This document shows positions 9,586 through 19,298 of a stretch of DNA of 64,000 bases, in pieces (the stretch's first letter is position 1; each line of letters opens with the position of its first letter). The DNA is taken from NCBI GenBank assembly GCA_023014365.1, contig JAEBUN010000016.1, positions 248,001-312,000 on the forward strand. Direction: 5' to 3'. Made by a program: the position numbers and the translations under genes. The notes under the pieces were generated by a model, which searched no databases, had not been told where the DNA came from, and saw only the letters and a list, made by a program, of their open reading frames with translations. The DNA comes from Lepiota brunneoincarnata. Taxonomy: Eukaryota > Basidiomycota > Agaricomycetes > Agaricales > Agaricaceae.

Positions 9586-10710
9586 ATGGCCTCCTCCGCA
9601 AAAATCAATACACCCCCAACCTTTAATGGAGAGACCGACTACTTCCGCCTCTGGAAGGATGCAGTACAACTATACATCGATGCAAAGCCAGGAGCCTTTT
9701 CCGATGACAAGACCAAGATACAATTCGCCCTTTCATACATGTCCACCGGCCCCGCCGCAACATGGAGAGGAGCATTCTTGGAATCAAACAAAGAACTTGA
9801 TGGAAGCCAGACCCTTCCGACATGGAAGAAATTTCTCGAAGGACTCGATACATCCTTCGCCCCAAACAATGTCCCCGCCGATGCAATGGACAGAATCCGC
9901 CACCTCAAACAGAATGGACGATATATCGATGATTACATATCCCAGTTCCAGATACTTGCCTATCAGGCCGACCTTGGAGATGGAGTGGCGGCGGTCAACT
10001 ATTTCAAGAACGGGCTGGATCGCCCCGTCGCAATCAAGACAATTAGCCTCAATCCAGGAAACAAACTCAGCGACTGGTTCAAGCAAGCTCGAACAGCATA
10101 TCAAATACTACAAACTCAACGCGACTATATGCAAACTCGAGGAACTCCCTCGTTTCCAACGACTTCGCGCACTCGCCCATTTAAAGGGAAAAGAAATGCT
10201 TTTACGCGCCGTGTCCCACTGCCCTATCAAGCAACAGACCCTAACGCAATGGATATTGACCAACTCGCCGAAGCAGTCTACAACCTCGACTTTGAGGACG
10301 AGCCAGATCTACTCGCCGAGGAAGCTGATGAAGACGAGGAGACCGAAGAAGACAGACTCCACCAGTTGGTACAAGAACGCACCCGCGAAGCCCTCAATGC
10401 AATCCTCACGGACGCCCAAAGAAAGGATCTCAAAGAAAAGAGATGCTTCAACTGCCGCAAGACTGGACACTTCGCCCGCGAATGCCCCACCAAGAAGACA
10501 ATATATCGCCGATCCGAATTACCCCGCAATTTGGATGCCAGAAACCGGTCAAATGCGATATCCAGAAGAAGACAAGCAAGCTACAGGAAAAAGAACTCGC
10601 TATACAACATACTAGAAGATGCAACCGACGAAGAAGTCGAGGACATCTACGAACATTTTGCAAATGAATCCAACCACCCAGATGCCCCTCTGGTTAAGGA
10701 TTTTGCCTAA
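9586..10710 (+). CDS. Gag polyprotein of copy 2
   Basis: The protein has 374 residues from the ATG (MASSAKINTPPTFNG). It has a Ty3-type capsid region (DYFRLWKDAVQLYID, ATWRGAFLESNKELDG, FKNGLDRPVAIKTI), then an acidic linker. One CCHC knuckle (CFNCRKTGHFAREC, residues ~287-300) would bind genomic RNA during packaging. Unlike pol in this copy, the frame is intact. It ends in GATTTTGCCTAA, where the pol frame opens in -1. A 563-codon frame overlaps it in another register; low T content on this strand makes stops rare, so that overlap alone is weak evidence of coding. Confidence 0.92.
   Translation: MASSAKINTPPTFNGETDYFRLWKDAVQLYIDAKPGAFSDDKTKIQFALSYMSTGPAATWRGAFLESNKELDGSQTLPTWKKFLEGLDTSFAPNNVPADAMDRIRHLKQNGRYIDDYISQFQILAYQADLGDGVAAVNYFKNGLDRPVAIKTISLNPGNKLSDWFKQARTAYQILQTQRDYMQTRGTPSFPTTSRTRPFKGKRNAFTRRVPLPYQATDPNAMDIDQLAEAVYNLDFEDEPDLLAEEADEDEETEEDRLHQLVQERTREALNAILTDAQRKDLKEKRCFNCRKTGHFARECPTKKTIYRRSELPRNLDARNRSNAISRRRQASYRKKNSLYNILEDATDEEVEDIYEHFANESNHPDAPLVKDFA
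10699..10710 (+). promoter_or_regulatory. Candidate -1 frameshift site at the gag stop
   Basis: The last Gag codons GAT TTT GCC TAA contain a TTTT run on which a tRNA could slip back one base. The pol frame is open from here through a linker into the protease motif LLDSGA and has no upstream ATG of its own. The same sequence occurs in copy 3 (24051-24062). Confidence 0.4.
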
Positions 10711-13700
10711 GGAGACTAGCCACCACGTCTAGCCCTCCACAAAGACCTCCTTCCCTTTCCTATTCACAAAATGATATTAATGTTGTAAAGTTACAGGAAT
10801 CGTCAGCACGCGTAATACATCTACCCTGTCGAATCCGAAAACACAAATTCACTAAGGAAGGACCCGAAAGCGTGGAACTACTCGCCCTACTCGACTCAGG
10901 AGCAGCAGGAAACTTCATTGACCCCGGAATGGTCAAACAACATTCATTCAAAACAACACCCCTCGATCGACCCATCGAAGTACGAAATGCCGATGGATCT
11001 GTTAACGAAAATGGAACAGCCACCCACTACACGACCCTCAACCTAACGGTTAACGGGAAGAATATGGAGATCAAACCAAAAGTAGTCTCCCTCGGAAGCC
11101 CAAGACTCATCCTTGGATTCCCTTGGCTTGCAGAACACAACCCAGACATCGACTGGGATGCCAAACAACTACGCTGGAGAAACGAACGTTGGGACAACAC
11201 TATATTCCGAGAACTCATCCAATCCATGGAACCCGATTGGATCTACAACGACCAACTCAACCACATCTCCACACTAGAGCCCACAAGCTTCGAAGAAATC
11301 AACTTCAAAGCCTCCGCATCACAATTCCTCGCCGTACAACACGGAGAAAAGAAAAACGACGACCCAAGAAAAGTCGTACCCACGGAATTCCACGAATACC
11401 TCCCAGTATTTAGCAAGAAACAAGCCGAACGATTCCCCCCACAACGACCATGGGATCACAAAATTGAACTCAAGGAATCATTCAAACCAATTGCCATGAA
11501 GTCCTACCGACTCTCCCTCAATGAAGAAAAGGAACTCGACACGTTCCTAGAAGAAAACCTTCAAAAGGGATACATTCGACCATCCGAATCGCCAATGGCA
11601 TCACCCTTCTTCTTCGTAGGAAAGAAAGACGGAAAACTACTGCCCCTGTCAAGACTACAGGTACCTCAACGAGCATACCGTCAAAAATGCATACAACCTC
11701 CCCCTCATCTCTCATATTCTCGACAAACTCCGAGGATCAAAATACTTTACCAAACTCGACGTACGAGCAGGATACAACAACATCCGCATACGCAAAGGAG
11801 ATGAATGGAAAGGAGCCTTCAGGACACCCCGAGGATTATTCGAACCCACGGTCATGTTCTTTGGAATGTGTAACTCCCCAGCAACATTCCAAACCATGAT
11901 GGACTCATTATTTCGAAAACTCATCGACAATGGAGGAGTAATCGTTTACATGGACGACATCCTCATTCACGCAAAAACAAAACAAGAACTCCGACGCCTC
12001 ACAAGAGAAGTACTCAAGATACTCAAGGACAACGATCTATATCCTCAAAACCGAGAAATGCGAATTCGAACGACAACGACTCGAATATCTAGGAGTTATT
12101 ATCACTCCCGACTCAGTTTCGATGGACCCAGCAAAGCTCAAAGGCATCGCTGAATGGCCAACACCAACTACCCCACGCGACGTACGAAAATTCATAGGAT
12201 TTTGCAACTTCTATCGAAAATTCATACACCAATACGCCACTATGGGCAAAACCTCTCAATGCCCTAATGTCCAAAACCAAGAAATTCGAATGGACAGAAG
12301 AATGCCAGAACGCCTTCGATACTCTCAAGAGGAAATTCCAAAGCGAACCGGTATTAATGGTCCCCGACCGAGACAAACCCTTCGAAATCGAATGCGACGC
12401 ATCACTATTTGCATCAGGAGCAGTCCTACTTCAACGCGACAACAATGGAATTAAACACCCAGTCGCATACTTCTCAAAAGGATTCTCACCAGCCGAACGC
12501 AACTATCATTGCTCCGAACAGGAACTCTTCGCCATTATCCGAGCACTCAAAGAATGGCGCCACCACATAGAAGGATCATCACACAAGACCATCGTATGGT
12601 CAGATCACGACAACCTTCGCCGCTGGAGAAAACCTGAAGACCTCAGCAGAAGACAAGCCCGATGGATTGCCTACATGCAACGATTTGACATCGAAATCCG
12701 ACATATCCCTGGAAAGAAAAATGGACCAGCAGACTGCCCTTTCCAGACGACCCGATCATGAACCCAAGACAAGAGACAACAAACAGGTCGTTGCACTCCC
12801 TGACAAATTCTTCACCCCAGAACAGCCACAACATATCCATATTATCGACGAAAATACTAAACAGGAAATAAAAGAGCTGTGGAAGAAAAAGAAACAGACC
12901 GACATCGCCCAAGAAGATGACTCAGGACACCCACGTGTTCAAGGAAAACTATTTATACCACAAGATTTACACCTCAGACGCCGCTTACTGCAAAGAGTAC
13001 ACGACTCACCCACCGCAGGACACCCTGGAATCGCAGAAACAACTAGAAAACTCCAGGAATACGCCTACTGGCCCGGGATGCGATCATTTGTCAAAAACTA
13101 CGTCAAAGGATGTGGTGCTTGCCAACAATACAAGATCAATCGCCACCCCTTAAAACCACCGCTTCAACCCATCCCTGGACCCCGTTCTACCCGTCCATTC
13201 TCGAACATCTCGATGGATCTTATCACAGACCTACCCCCGGACGGACCCCATGATTCTATACTGGTCGTGGTCGACCAGCTTACGAAGGGGATAATTCTAG
13301 AACCTACTGCGAAAACCACCAACGCTGGACAAGATCGCCGAAATTCTTATCAAACGGCTATTCTCCTAGATTTGGCCTTCCCGAGAAAGTTCTCAGTGAT
13401 CGCGACCCCAGATTCGCTGCCAAATCCATGAAAGAATTCTACAAACAACTCGGAATCGAACAAGCACTCTCTACCGCCTACCACCCCCAGACAGACGGAC
13501 AAACAGAGCGATTCAATCAAGAAATAGAACTCTACCTTGGCATCTATTGCTCATCGAACCCGAACAAATGGGTAAAGGCACTCCCACTCCTGGAATATGT
13601 CCACAACTCGAAAACACATGCCGAACACCAACATACCCCATTCGAACTCCTCTATGGATCAAGCCCCAAAGGATTTCCGACCTCCGAGGAGCCAACGAAC

Positions 13701-14372
13701 ATTCCAGCAATAGGAGAGAAGTTTAAATACCTCGCCAAGATACGCCAAGAAGCCCAAGCTGCGCATGAACAAGCCAGACTAAAAATGGCTGCAAGATATA
13801 ACCGGCCAGATATCAATCTAAAAGTTGGACAGAAGGTTTGGCTCGACAACCGCAACCTCCCAATTCAGTACGCCTCAAAGAAACTGGCCCAACGCCGAGA
13901 AGGTCCCTTCACCATAACAAGAAAACTCGGACCTGTAACCTATGAACTAAAATTACCCATCAAATGGAAGATCCACAACAAGTTTCATGCGAGCCTCCTA
14001 ATGCCTGCAGAAGAGAACAACACGCATGGGGAATACAACACAGCCCCACCACCCGACCTTGTAAATGGAGAAGAAGAATACGAGGTCAAGTCAATACTGC
14101 GCCACAGAAAATTCCGGAACAAGTATCAATTCCTAGTCAGATGGAAAGGATACCTTCCCACCGAGGATTCCTGGGAGCCAGAAGCAAACCTGGAGAACGC
14201 CAAGGAAGTCATTGAAGAATATAAAAGGGCCCACAAATTAGACAACCCCACCAATGACCCAACCACCCAACACTCGAGCAACCACTCCAGACCTCCCAGA
14301 GCCAGACAACGATGGACGCCTTCTCATCCGGGAAAGAATCATATCCCTGGCGAACCGCGTCACAGGAAATAG
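10711..14372 (+). pseudogene. Pol polyprotein of copy 2, broken by single-base insertions
   Basis: Order: protease (LLDSGAAGNFI ~10890), RT (VYMDDILIH ~11950), RNase H (EIECDAS ~12385), integrase (GCGACQQY ~13110, STAYHPQTDGQTERF ~13470), GPF motif (~13900), and a C-terminal chromodomain (FLVRWKGYLPTEDSWEPE ~14130-14180). Compared with copy 3, single extra bases near 11645, 12045, 12240, 12735, 13325 and 13370 shift the frame. All are insertions, which suggests sequencing error rather than decay. A CAA-CGA versus CAA-TGA difference near 14310 lengthens the end by about 19 residues. If the insertions are artefacts, the protein is complete. Confidence 0.9.
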
Positions 14373-15470
14373 CCAACCTAACCCTGCCACCGATACCGCT
14401 GACGACCAACCAGACAGGACCAACAGTCCTTATATCATCCGGCATACCTTCCTTCCCTCCAACCAACCCGAGATACGATCCATCCTTTTACACGAAGTTC
14501 CCTTTCATATTACCGGAACCCGTCTTAAACGCAGTCCAGCGATGGTACCCCTGGTCGACACCTGCTGGAAGACATTTACTGCTCTTCTGTATCACAAGCG
14601 CCTCGTCCACGACCGAGCAACAGAATTCGAAAAACTATGCGCCACTATTCTTTCTAGCGCAACAGAGGAACAGGACCGCAATACCATTTCTGCCATGCTA
14701 TCAACCGCTCTCACCGAATTCCCGTTCGAGAGTCCGATCCCAAGCCCGAGCAATGGAAGCAGAAGTCAGGACCGCCCTATCCTACCTATCGGGACCACCA
14801 CCCAACCTTCCAACCCTCCCATGGTGGATACGAGTAACCAACCATCAAGTGTTGTACAAGCTATATCTGCTTCTAATGACGCCCCCATCGGGACTACCAC
14901 CACTCACTTATCCACCACCCGAACTCGCTGCAATTGCTGCCGTCGATTCGGCCATATCAAAGCAGGATGCCCGCGCTACCAATGTCGATATTGTCGAAAG
15001 ATTGCCCCAGACCATTACGAGAAGCACTGCGAGAGAAACCCTTACCAGCATCAACCCGCAAGTATGGTACCTGGCCTGTATCGCCGCCCACGAGGAATAC
15101 CAAGCAGAGCTCGATCCCTCACACGCGAAACCACAAACAACAATATTCGACACATTGCTTGCAAACACCGAGCAGCGCCCCGCTTCAGCCAGACCCCTCC
15201 GCACCCGAATTCAAAATGCCCCCGTCGTCATTCTGACCACCAACGCCACCACCACATCTGCTAGCGGAAGCCACCGACTTCCTGAATCGATCCTTCGGCG
15301 CACCCGCCACCATTCACTCCAGAGAACCCATCGTCATCGACCTCACCCAAGACCCTGCCATCCCCAGACCACCAAGCTACCGAAGCGACTCCCCAGAACC
15401 CGACCCATACTTCGACTGGGACCCCATCGCCGAATCAAACATTACAGGAGAGCCTGTCGGATTATACTGA
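14254..15470 (+). pseudogene. ORF3 of copy 2: post-pol protein with two zinc knuckles (frame-broken)
   Basis: The ATG lies inside the 3' end of pol. The product starts MTQPPNTRATTPD, has a helical middle (FEKLCATILSSATEEQDRN) and then a CX2CX4HX4C knuckle (CNCCRRFGHIKAGC), followed at once by a CX2CX6HX4C variant (CRYCRKIAPDHYEKHC). One extra T near 15163 and one extra C near 15356 break the frame relative to copy 3. It sits where env is found in some Gypsy elements but has no signal or membrane segment. Nucleic-acid binding is the likely activity. Confidence 0.7.
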
Positions 15471-15474
15471 GGAT

Positions 15475-15885
15475 ATGTCTGATGAGGACATCAGACCTTA
15501 CGAAGGGGATAATGTTATGAACAGTCCAGACCGGGAGGAACAAGAACTATTGTTCGACTTTACAAGATGGGTACAGGAGACTACAGACCAATTACGGGCA
15601 CAAGAATACGAAGACGAGGAAGGGGAATATTACACCGCCATGCAGGACCTGGCGAGAGAAGCAGGAATGGAGATAACCTTGGAGGATATATTGGAATACC
15701 CCGAGGACGAGGAAGATAACCATGGATCAACCGACCCAACCTCCGATACGGATGGAAGCACTGAGAGAATGGAGAGCGAGAACGGAGAGGACTCCATGGA
15801 GATACAATCGGGAGAAGAAGATTATGAGTCAGAGGAAAGCGATGGAACATCGCACAGCAGTAGCAAGAGTACTGACTCATTGTAA
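15475..15885 (+). CDS. ORF4 of copy 2: acidic protein encoded through the 3' LTR U3
   Basis: The ORF has 136 codons, starting 4 nt after the ORF3 stop (TGA-GGAT-ATG). It crosses the polypurine tract and enters LTR B, where 122 codons lie in U3. The protein is strongly acidic (runs of Glu/Asp, Ser-rich end STDSL). Its start includes FDFTRWVQETTDQLRAQ, a likely helix. No known domain is recognised. The same ORF is kept in all five young LTR copies here. Confidence 0.6.
   Translation: MSDEDIRPYEGDNVMNSPDREEQELLFDFTRWVQETTDQLRAQEYEDEEGEYYTAMQDLAREAGMEITLEDILEYPEDEEDNHGSTDPTSDTDGSTERMESENGEDSMEIQSGEEDYESEESDGTSHSSSKSTDSL
15502..15509 (+). promoter_or_regulatory. Polypurine tract of copy 2
   Basis: GAAGGGGA lies 3 nt before LTR B and is the expected plus-strand primer. 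It also falls inside the ORF4 reading frame. Confidence 0.6.
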
Positions 15886-16210
15886 TATAAATAACACTAG
15901 GATGCCATCAGCCAGGATGTGCATCATGGTCAGGACTGCGCACGACCAGTAGAACAGCCAAGTAACCTATAACGAGTATATAGCACCTCATAGGTATATA
16001 AGGCCTGTACAAGTAGAGATTAAAGCCCTAAGCTTTAGTCTTGTTAACAGCGGTCGTTTACCTCTCTGCCTTAACTTGGCGTCTTCCCTCGTTATCTCAT
16101 TGAGCGCGATCCACTAAGCTCTATAAGGCCAACCGTCTCAGACACCTTGTAGAGTGATTGAAGGCCGTCTCCAGTTATCCTCGGATACAGAAGGAGCACG
16201 GATCATAACA
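15513..16210 (+). repeat. LTR B (3' LTR of copy 2), hybrid
   Basis: The repeat is 698 bp. In U3 it shares variants with LTR A (Asp-Thr-Asp, Lys-Ser-Thr codons of ORF4). Near its end it shares variants with LTR D (CTCAGACACC, ATCCTCGG). The switch lies between 15869 and 16140. Confidence 0.92.
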
Positions 16211-16290
16211 AACTGTCTTGGACACCTTGAAGAGTGATTGAAGGCCGTCTCCAATTATACTCAGATACAGAAGGAGCACAGATCATAACA
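16211..16290 (+). repeat. Old solo LTR E, small piece (displaced)
   Basis: This is 80 bp of the 3' end of a divergent LTR of the same family, with AACTG at its left end. It continues seamlessly, on the other strand, into 26806-27435. On its right it is followed by AGATG (16291-16295), the reverse complement of the CATCT duplication found at 27436-27440. Confidence 0.9.
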
Positions 16291-16295
16291 AGATG

Positions 16296-17529
16296 AGCTA
16301 GTCAAGTCATGTCACACTTAGAAACTTAACATGAATGAAAGGTGATGGTTATCAACAATCATATTTTGTATAAGCCTCCCCCTAAGTTGGAATGGGCCTC
16401 AATTGTCCTTTTATCTATCTACAGTGTTTGCTGCTGTAGGTGAGAGGGGAAACATAAGAAAATAAACATAAAGATAAATGTTGGTCACATGAGTAACAGA
16501 AGGGTAGCTGATCTGCTACATACACCCTCCAAGTATCCCTAAGGGAGAAGGGACATTCTAGACTTTTCCTATCCCCACACCATTATGATCACCTCCATCA
16601 CCAAGTTTTCATTGTCCATATTGTAGTCAATGATGTCTTCAATGTCCTCGAATGGTACCCTGGCATGATCTCCTTCCCCTCCAGATCCCTTTTCTTTGCT
16701 GGGAATTTTACCATTGCTCTGAGTGGTGTCTTGAGGGTCAGGTCTCGATTGAGTCTTATCAAGGAGCTTGGGGTTGATAGTGATAGGGGAAACTGAGTTG
16801 GAGGACAAGGATTTAATTGAATCCTGGGACAAATTATACACCGCCACAAGTGTCTTGGAAAAACTCTCCATGCTCTCGATTAGGGGGGTATTAGCAAGCA
16901 TGATATCAGGGGTTGAGTTTTGGGAGGTATTAGATGGTCAAGGCTTGATAGGGACATGCCTCCAAGGGACTTGGGAAACTAAGGGTCTATCATGACCCTT
17001 GGAGTATGGTTGTGAGATGAGTCAGGTGCAGTTTTCTGAGCATTTTTGGTTGGATGAGTGGCACAAAAGGGGGATACCATGGAAAGGGTTGTCTTATAAG
17101 GGTAAAAGGGAAACAGAAGGCAAAAAGGGGAGGTTCCAGGACAGAGTGAGGATCTGGTCAACCTCAAGCTGGCCATTTGGAAGCATGAGGCCAAGCTGGA
17201 TAAGAGAGTTGTGTTTGAAGGAGGGGAAGACTTGCTGTAGGAGCTGAGGTTAAGGAGGGATTTAGTTATTTGCACTCCTCCCTCAGGCCAAAAGAATGAG
17301 TTCCCCTCAAGTCCCATTCAACCAGCATGTGAGGAATTGGCTGTTGATTGAAATATGTAGCAAACTCTTTATACCCTACAGGAGGGTCCCACAGATACTT
17401 TGAGTCCTGGGTCTGAACATTCCAGTCATAAATCAGGTACTCCCTGAATGCACAAGGAGTAAACATGATCCAACAAGGCTTCTCCTTTGGGCCAGATGTG
17501 AGTATACACCAGTATACAGGGTGAGAAAT
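16296..17529 (-). other. 3' region of the old Gypsy element
   Basis: Read on the minus strand, short frames continue beyond the chromodomain-like part: FREYLIYDWNVQ...LVEWDLRGTHSFGLREE at 17266-17466 and a Ser/Asp-rich frame at 16569-16901. Beyond 16560 the sequence is AT-rich, without genes, and may be the start of that element's 3' LTR. All is degenerate. Confidence 0.4.
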
Positions 17530-18553
17530 TCAAATGTGAGGGAGATTGATGCCAATCATGACCCCCTTGGGTAAGTTGATGCTAATCAAGAGTTGCTTGG
17601 GATTGGAGGTACTGTTCATCATGAAAACCATGACAATGAATTTAGATAGCATGAAGATGAATTCAAAGGAGCTGAGTGTGAGGGAGGCTATGGTGGAGAT
17701 TCCAACCACTAATTCCAGTCTATCATCTTTTATATGAGGAGGCCTTAAGTTTTTCAAAATTTCTTCATCCAATTTAGCTCCAATTTTTAATTCACTTCCC
17801 AGGTCAAACTCTAGGGAACCCAGAAGAACTAGTTCATCTACAACTTTTGGTACAGACCCACTATCCTTTAGCTCTGATACATTGCTTATTCCCAGCAGCT
17901 CAAAATATTGTTCAATGGCTGTTAGGTAGGACACTTGATGGTAGGGAAGCCAAGTCTCATCCCCAGACTTCCACAGGATCATGAATCATGCATTTTCCTT
18001 AGACCCTGAATGGGCAACCACTCTGTCCACAGCCCATTCAGAGCCATCATCACCAAAATCCCAAACTTGATCTTTTGATCATCCAGGAAAAATGTGATCA
18101 TCATTAGGTATGTGTAAGCATAACAATGGAGCATGAAAAATATCATGAATTCCTTGCTGCTTGAGCTTAGAGGATATATTCAGCTGGTAGGAGTCATTGT
18201 TGAACTCCTGAGTTATTTCATAAAGACCTATAAATGTAGGCACTAATTTTCTGGCCAAGCCCTTGGGGATGGAAATGTTCTGGGTAGACCCATACACAAA
18301 GTCCCCTTTCTTAAAGGAAGACACAGCTTGACACCTATTAACTGTTTGTGATTCTTTTACCAAATGAGCTAATATGCTGTCATATGCTGTCATAATAGCA
18401 TTCTTCATTTTATTGGCATAGATGTGAACTCCAGGATATTCATCTGTTGCTTTTGTGTCTCATACTAGAGCATGATGCATTTGTCCATGGTTCAAGAAAA
18501 ATGGAGTGAATCTAGTGACCTCAGAGCATGCTATGTTGATGGCAAACTTGATA
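17530..18553 (-). pseudogene. Old Gypsy pol, integrase C-terminal half (right piece, inverted)
   Basis: From 18553 downward the minus strand reads LPSIKFAINIACSE (the end of the integrase core), then the Gypsy linker and GPY-like region (FVYGSTQNI..., RKLVPTFIGLYEI, FHAPLLCLHIP). A chromodomain-like tail follows (ILWKSGDETWLPYHQVSYL ~17930-17980) and a longer acidic stretch to 17530. Stops and frame changes mark it as dead. It directly continues the relic ending at 7956; the shared TRLPS/LPSIKF junction and the CCTTC duplication prove this. Confidence 0.85.
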
Positions 18554-18558
18554 GAAGG
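18554..18558 (-). repeat. Target-site duplication CCTTC (right copy, inverted)
   Basis: It reads GAAGG on the plus strand, so CCTTC follows LTR C on the minus strand. It matches 7952-7956 on the plus strand. Confidence 0.85.
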
Positions 18559-19256
18559 TGTTATGATCCGTGCTCCTTCTGTATCCGAAGATAACTGGAG
18601 ACAGCCTTCAATCACTCTACAAGGTGTCCGAGACGGTTGGCCTTATAGAGCTTAGTGGATCGCGCTCAATGAGATAACGAGGGAAGACGCCAAGTTAAGG
18701 CAGAGAGGTAAACGACCGCTGTTAACAAGACTAAAGCTTAGGGCTTTAATCTCTACTTGTACAGGCCTTATATACCTATGAGGTGCTATATACTCGTTAT
18801 AGGTTACTTGGCTGTTCTACTGGTCGTGCGCAGTCCTGACCATGATGCACATCCTGGCTGATGGCATCCTAGTGTTATTTATATTACAATGAGTCAGTAT
18901 TCTTGCTACTGCTGTGCGATGTTCCATCGCTTTCCTCTGACTCATAATCTTCTTCTCCCGATTGTATCTCCATGGAGTCCTCTCCGTTCTCGCTCTCCAT
19001 TCTCTCAGTGCTTCCATCCATATCGGAGGTTGGGTCGGTTGATCCATGGTTATCTTCCTCGTCCTCGGGGTATTCCAATATATCCTCCAAGGTTATCTCC
19101 ATTCCTGCTTCTCTCGCCAGGTCCTGCATGGCGGTGTAATATTCCCCTTCCTCGTCTTCGTATTCTTGTGCCCGTAATTGGTCTGTAGTCTCCTGTACCC
19201 ATCTTGTAAAGTCGAACAATAGTTCTTGTTCCTCCCGGTCTGGACTGTTCATAACA
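18559..19256 (-). repeat. LTR C (3' LTR of copy 3), hybrid
   Basis: The repeat is 698 bp, read TGTTATGATCC...TTCATAACA on plus. Its U3 variants (Met and Asn codons in ORF4) match LTR D. Its end (CTCGGACACC, TCTTCGG) matches LTR A. The switch lies between 18629 and 18900. Confidence 0.92.
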
Positions 19257-19294
19257 TTATCCCCTTCGTAAGGTCTGATGTCCTCATCAGACAT
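18884..19294 (-). CDS. ORF4 of copy 3: acidic protein encoded through U3
   Basis: The product has 136 residues from the ATG 4 nt after the ORF3 stop. The same frame is open further up to 19531 (about 215 codons). That upstream stretch also looks coding: ATDFLNRSFGAPATIHSREP, then PIVIDLTQDL, then TLQESLSDYTED. So the protein may be the C-terminus of a longer product reached by frameshift or splicing. The LTR-internal part begins MNSPDREEQELLFDFTRW and is very rich in Glu and Asp. No family is recognised. The closest analogy is topological: Nef or Sag genes that overlap the 3' LTR of retroviruses. Confidence 0.6.
   Translation of the reverse strand: MSDEDIRPYEGDNVMNSPDREEQELLFDFTRWVQETTDQLRAQEYEDEEGEYYTAMQDLAREAGMEITLEDILEYPEDEEDNHGSTDPTSDMDGSTERMESENGEDSMEIQSGEEDYESEESDGTSHSSSKNTDSL
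19260..19267 (-). promoter_or_regulatory. Polypurine tract of copy 3
   Basis: GAAGGGGA on the minus strand lies 3 nt before LTR C, identical to copy 2. Confidence 0.6.
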
Positions 19295-19298
19295 ATCC

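Larger units (their letters stand above)
7957..16210 (+). mobile_element. Chromovirus (Ty3/Gypsy) copy 2, plus orientation
   Basis: The full-length element has 699-bp (7957-8655) and 698-bp (15513-16210) LTRs, gag, pol with chromodomain, and ORF3 and ORF4 downstream. It is very similar to copy 3 at 18559-26800. Its coding frames are broken only by single-base insertions relative to copy 3. Its two flanks do not form a duplication with each other (CCTTC versus AACTG). Each matches a flank of copy 3, so the present copy is a recombinant product. Confidence 0.95.
16211..18558. other. Inverted spacer between the two chromoviruses
   Basis: This 2348-bp segment begins with AACTG plus the 3' end of an old LTR (16211-16290). 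It ends with GAAGG after the reverse complement of the old pol gene. Flipping it in place restores three target duplications and two interrupted sequences, so its current orientation is derived, or mis-assembled. Confidence 0.9.
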
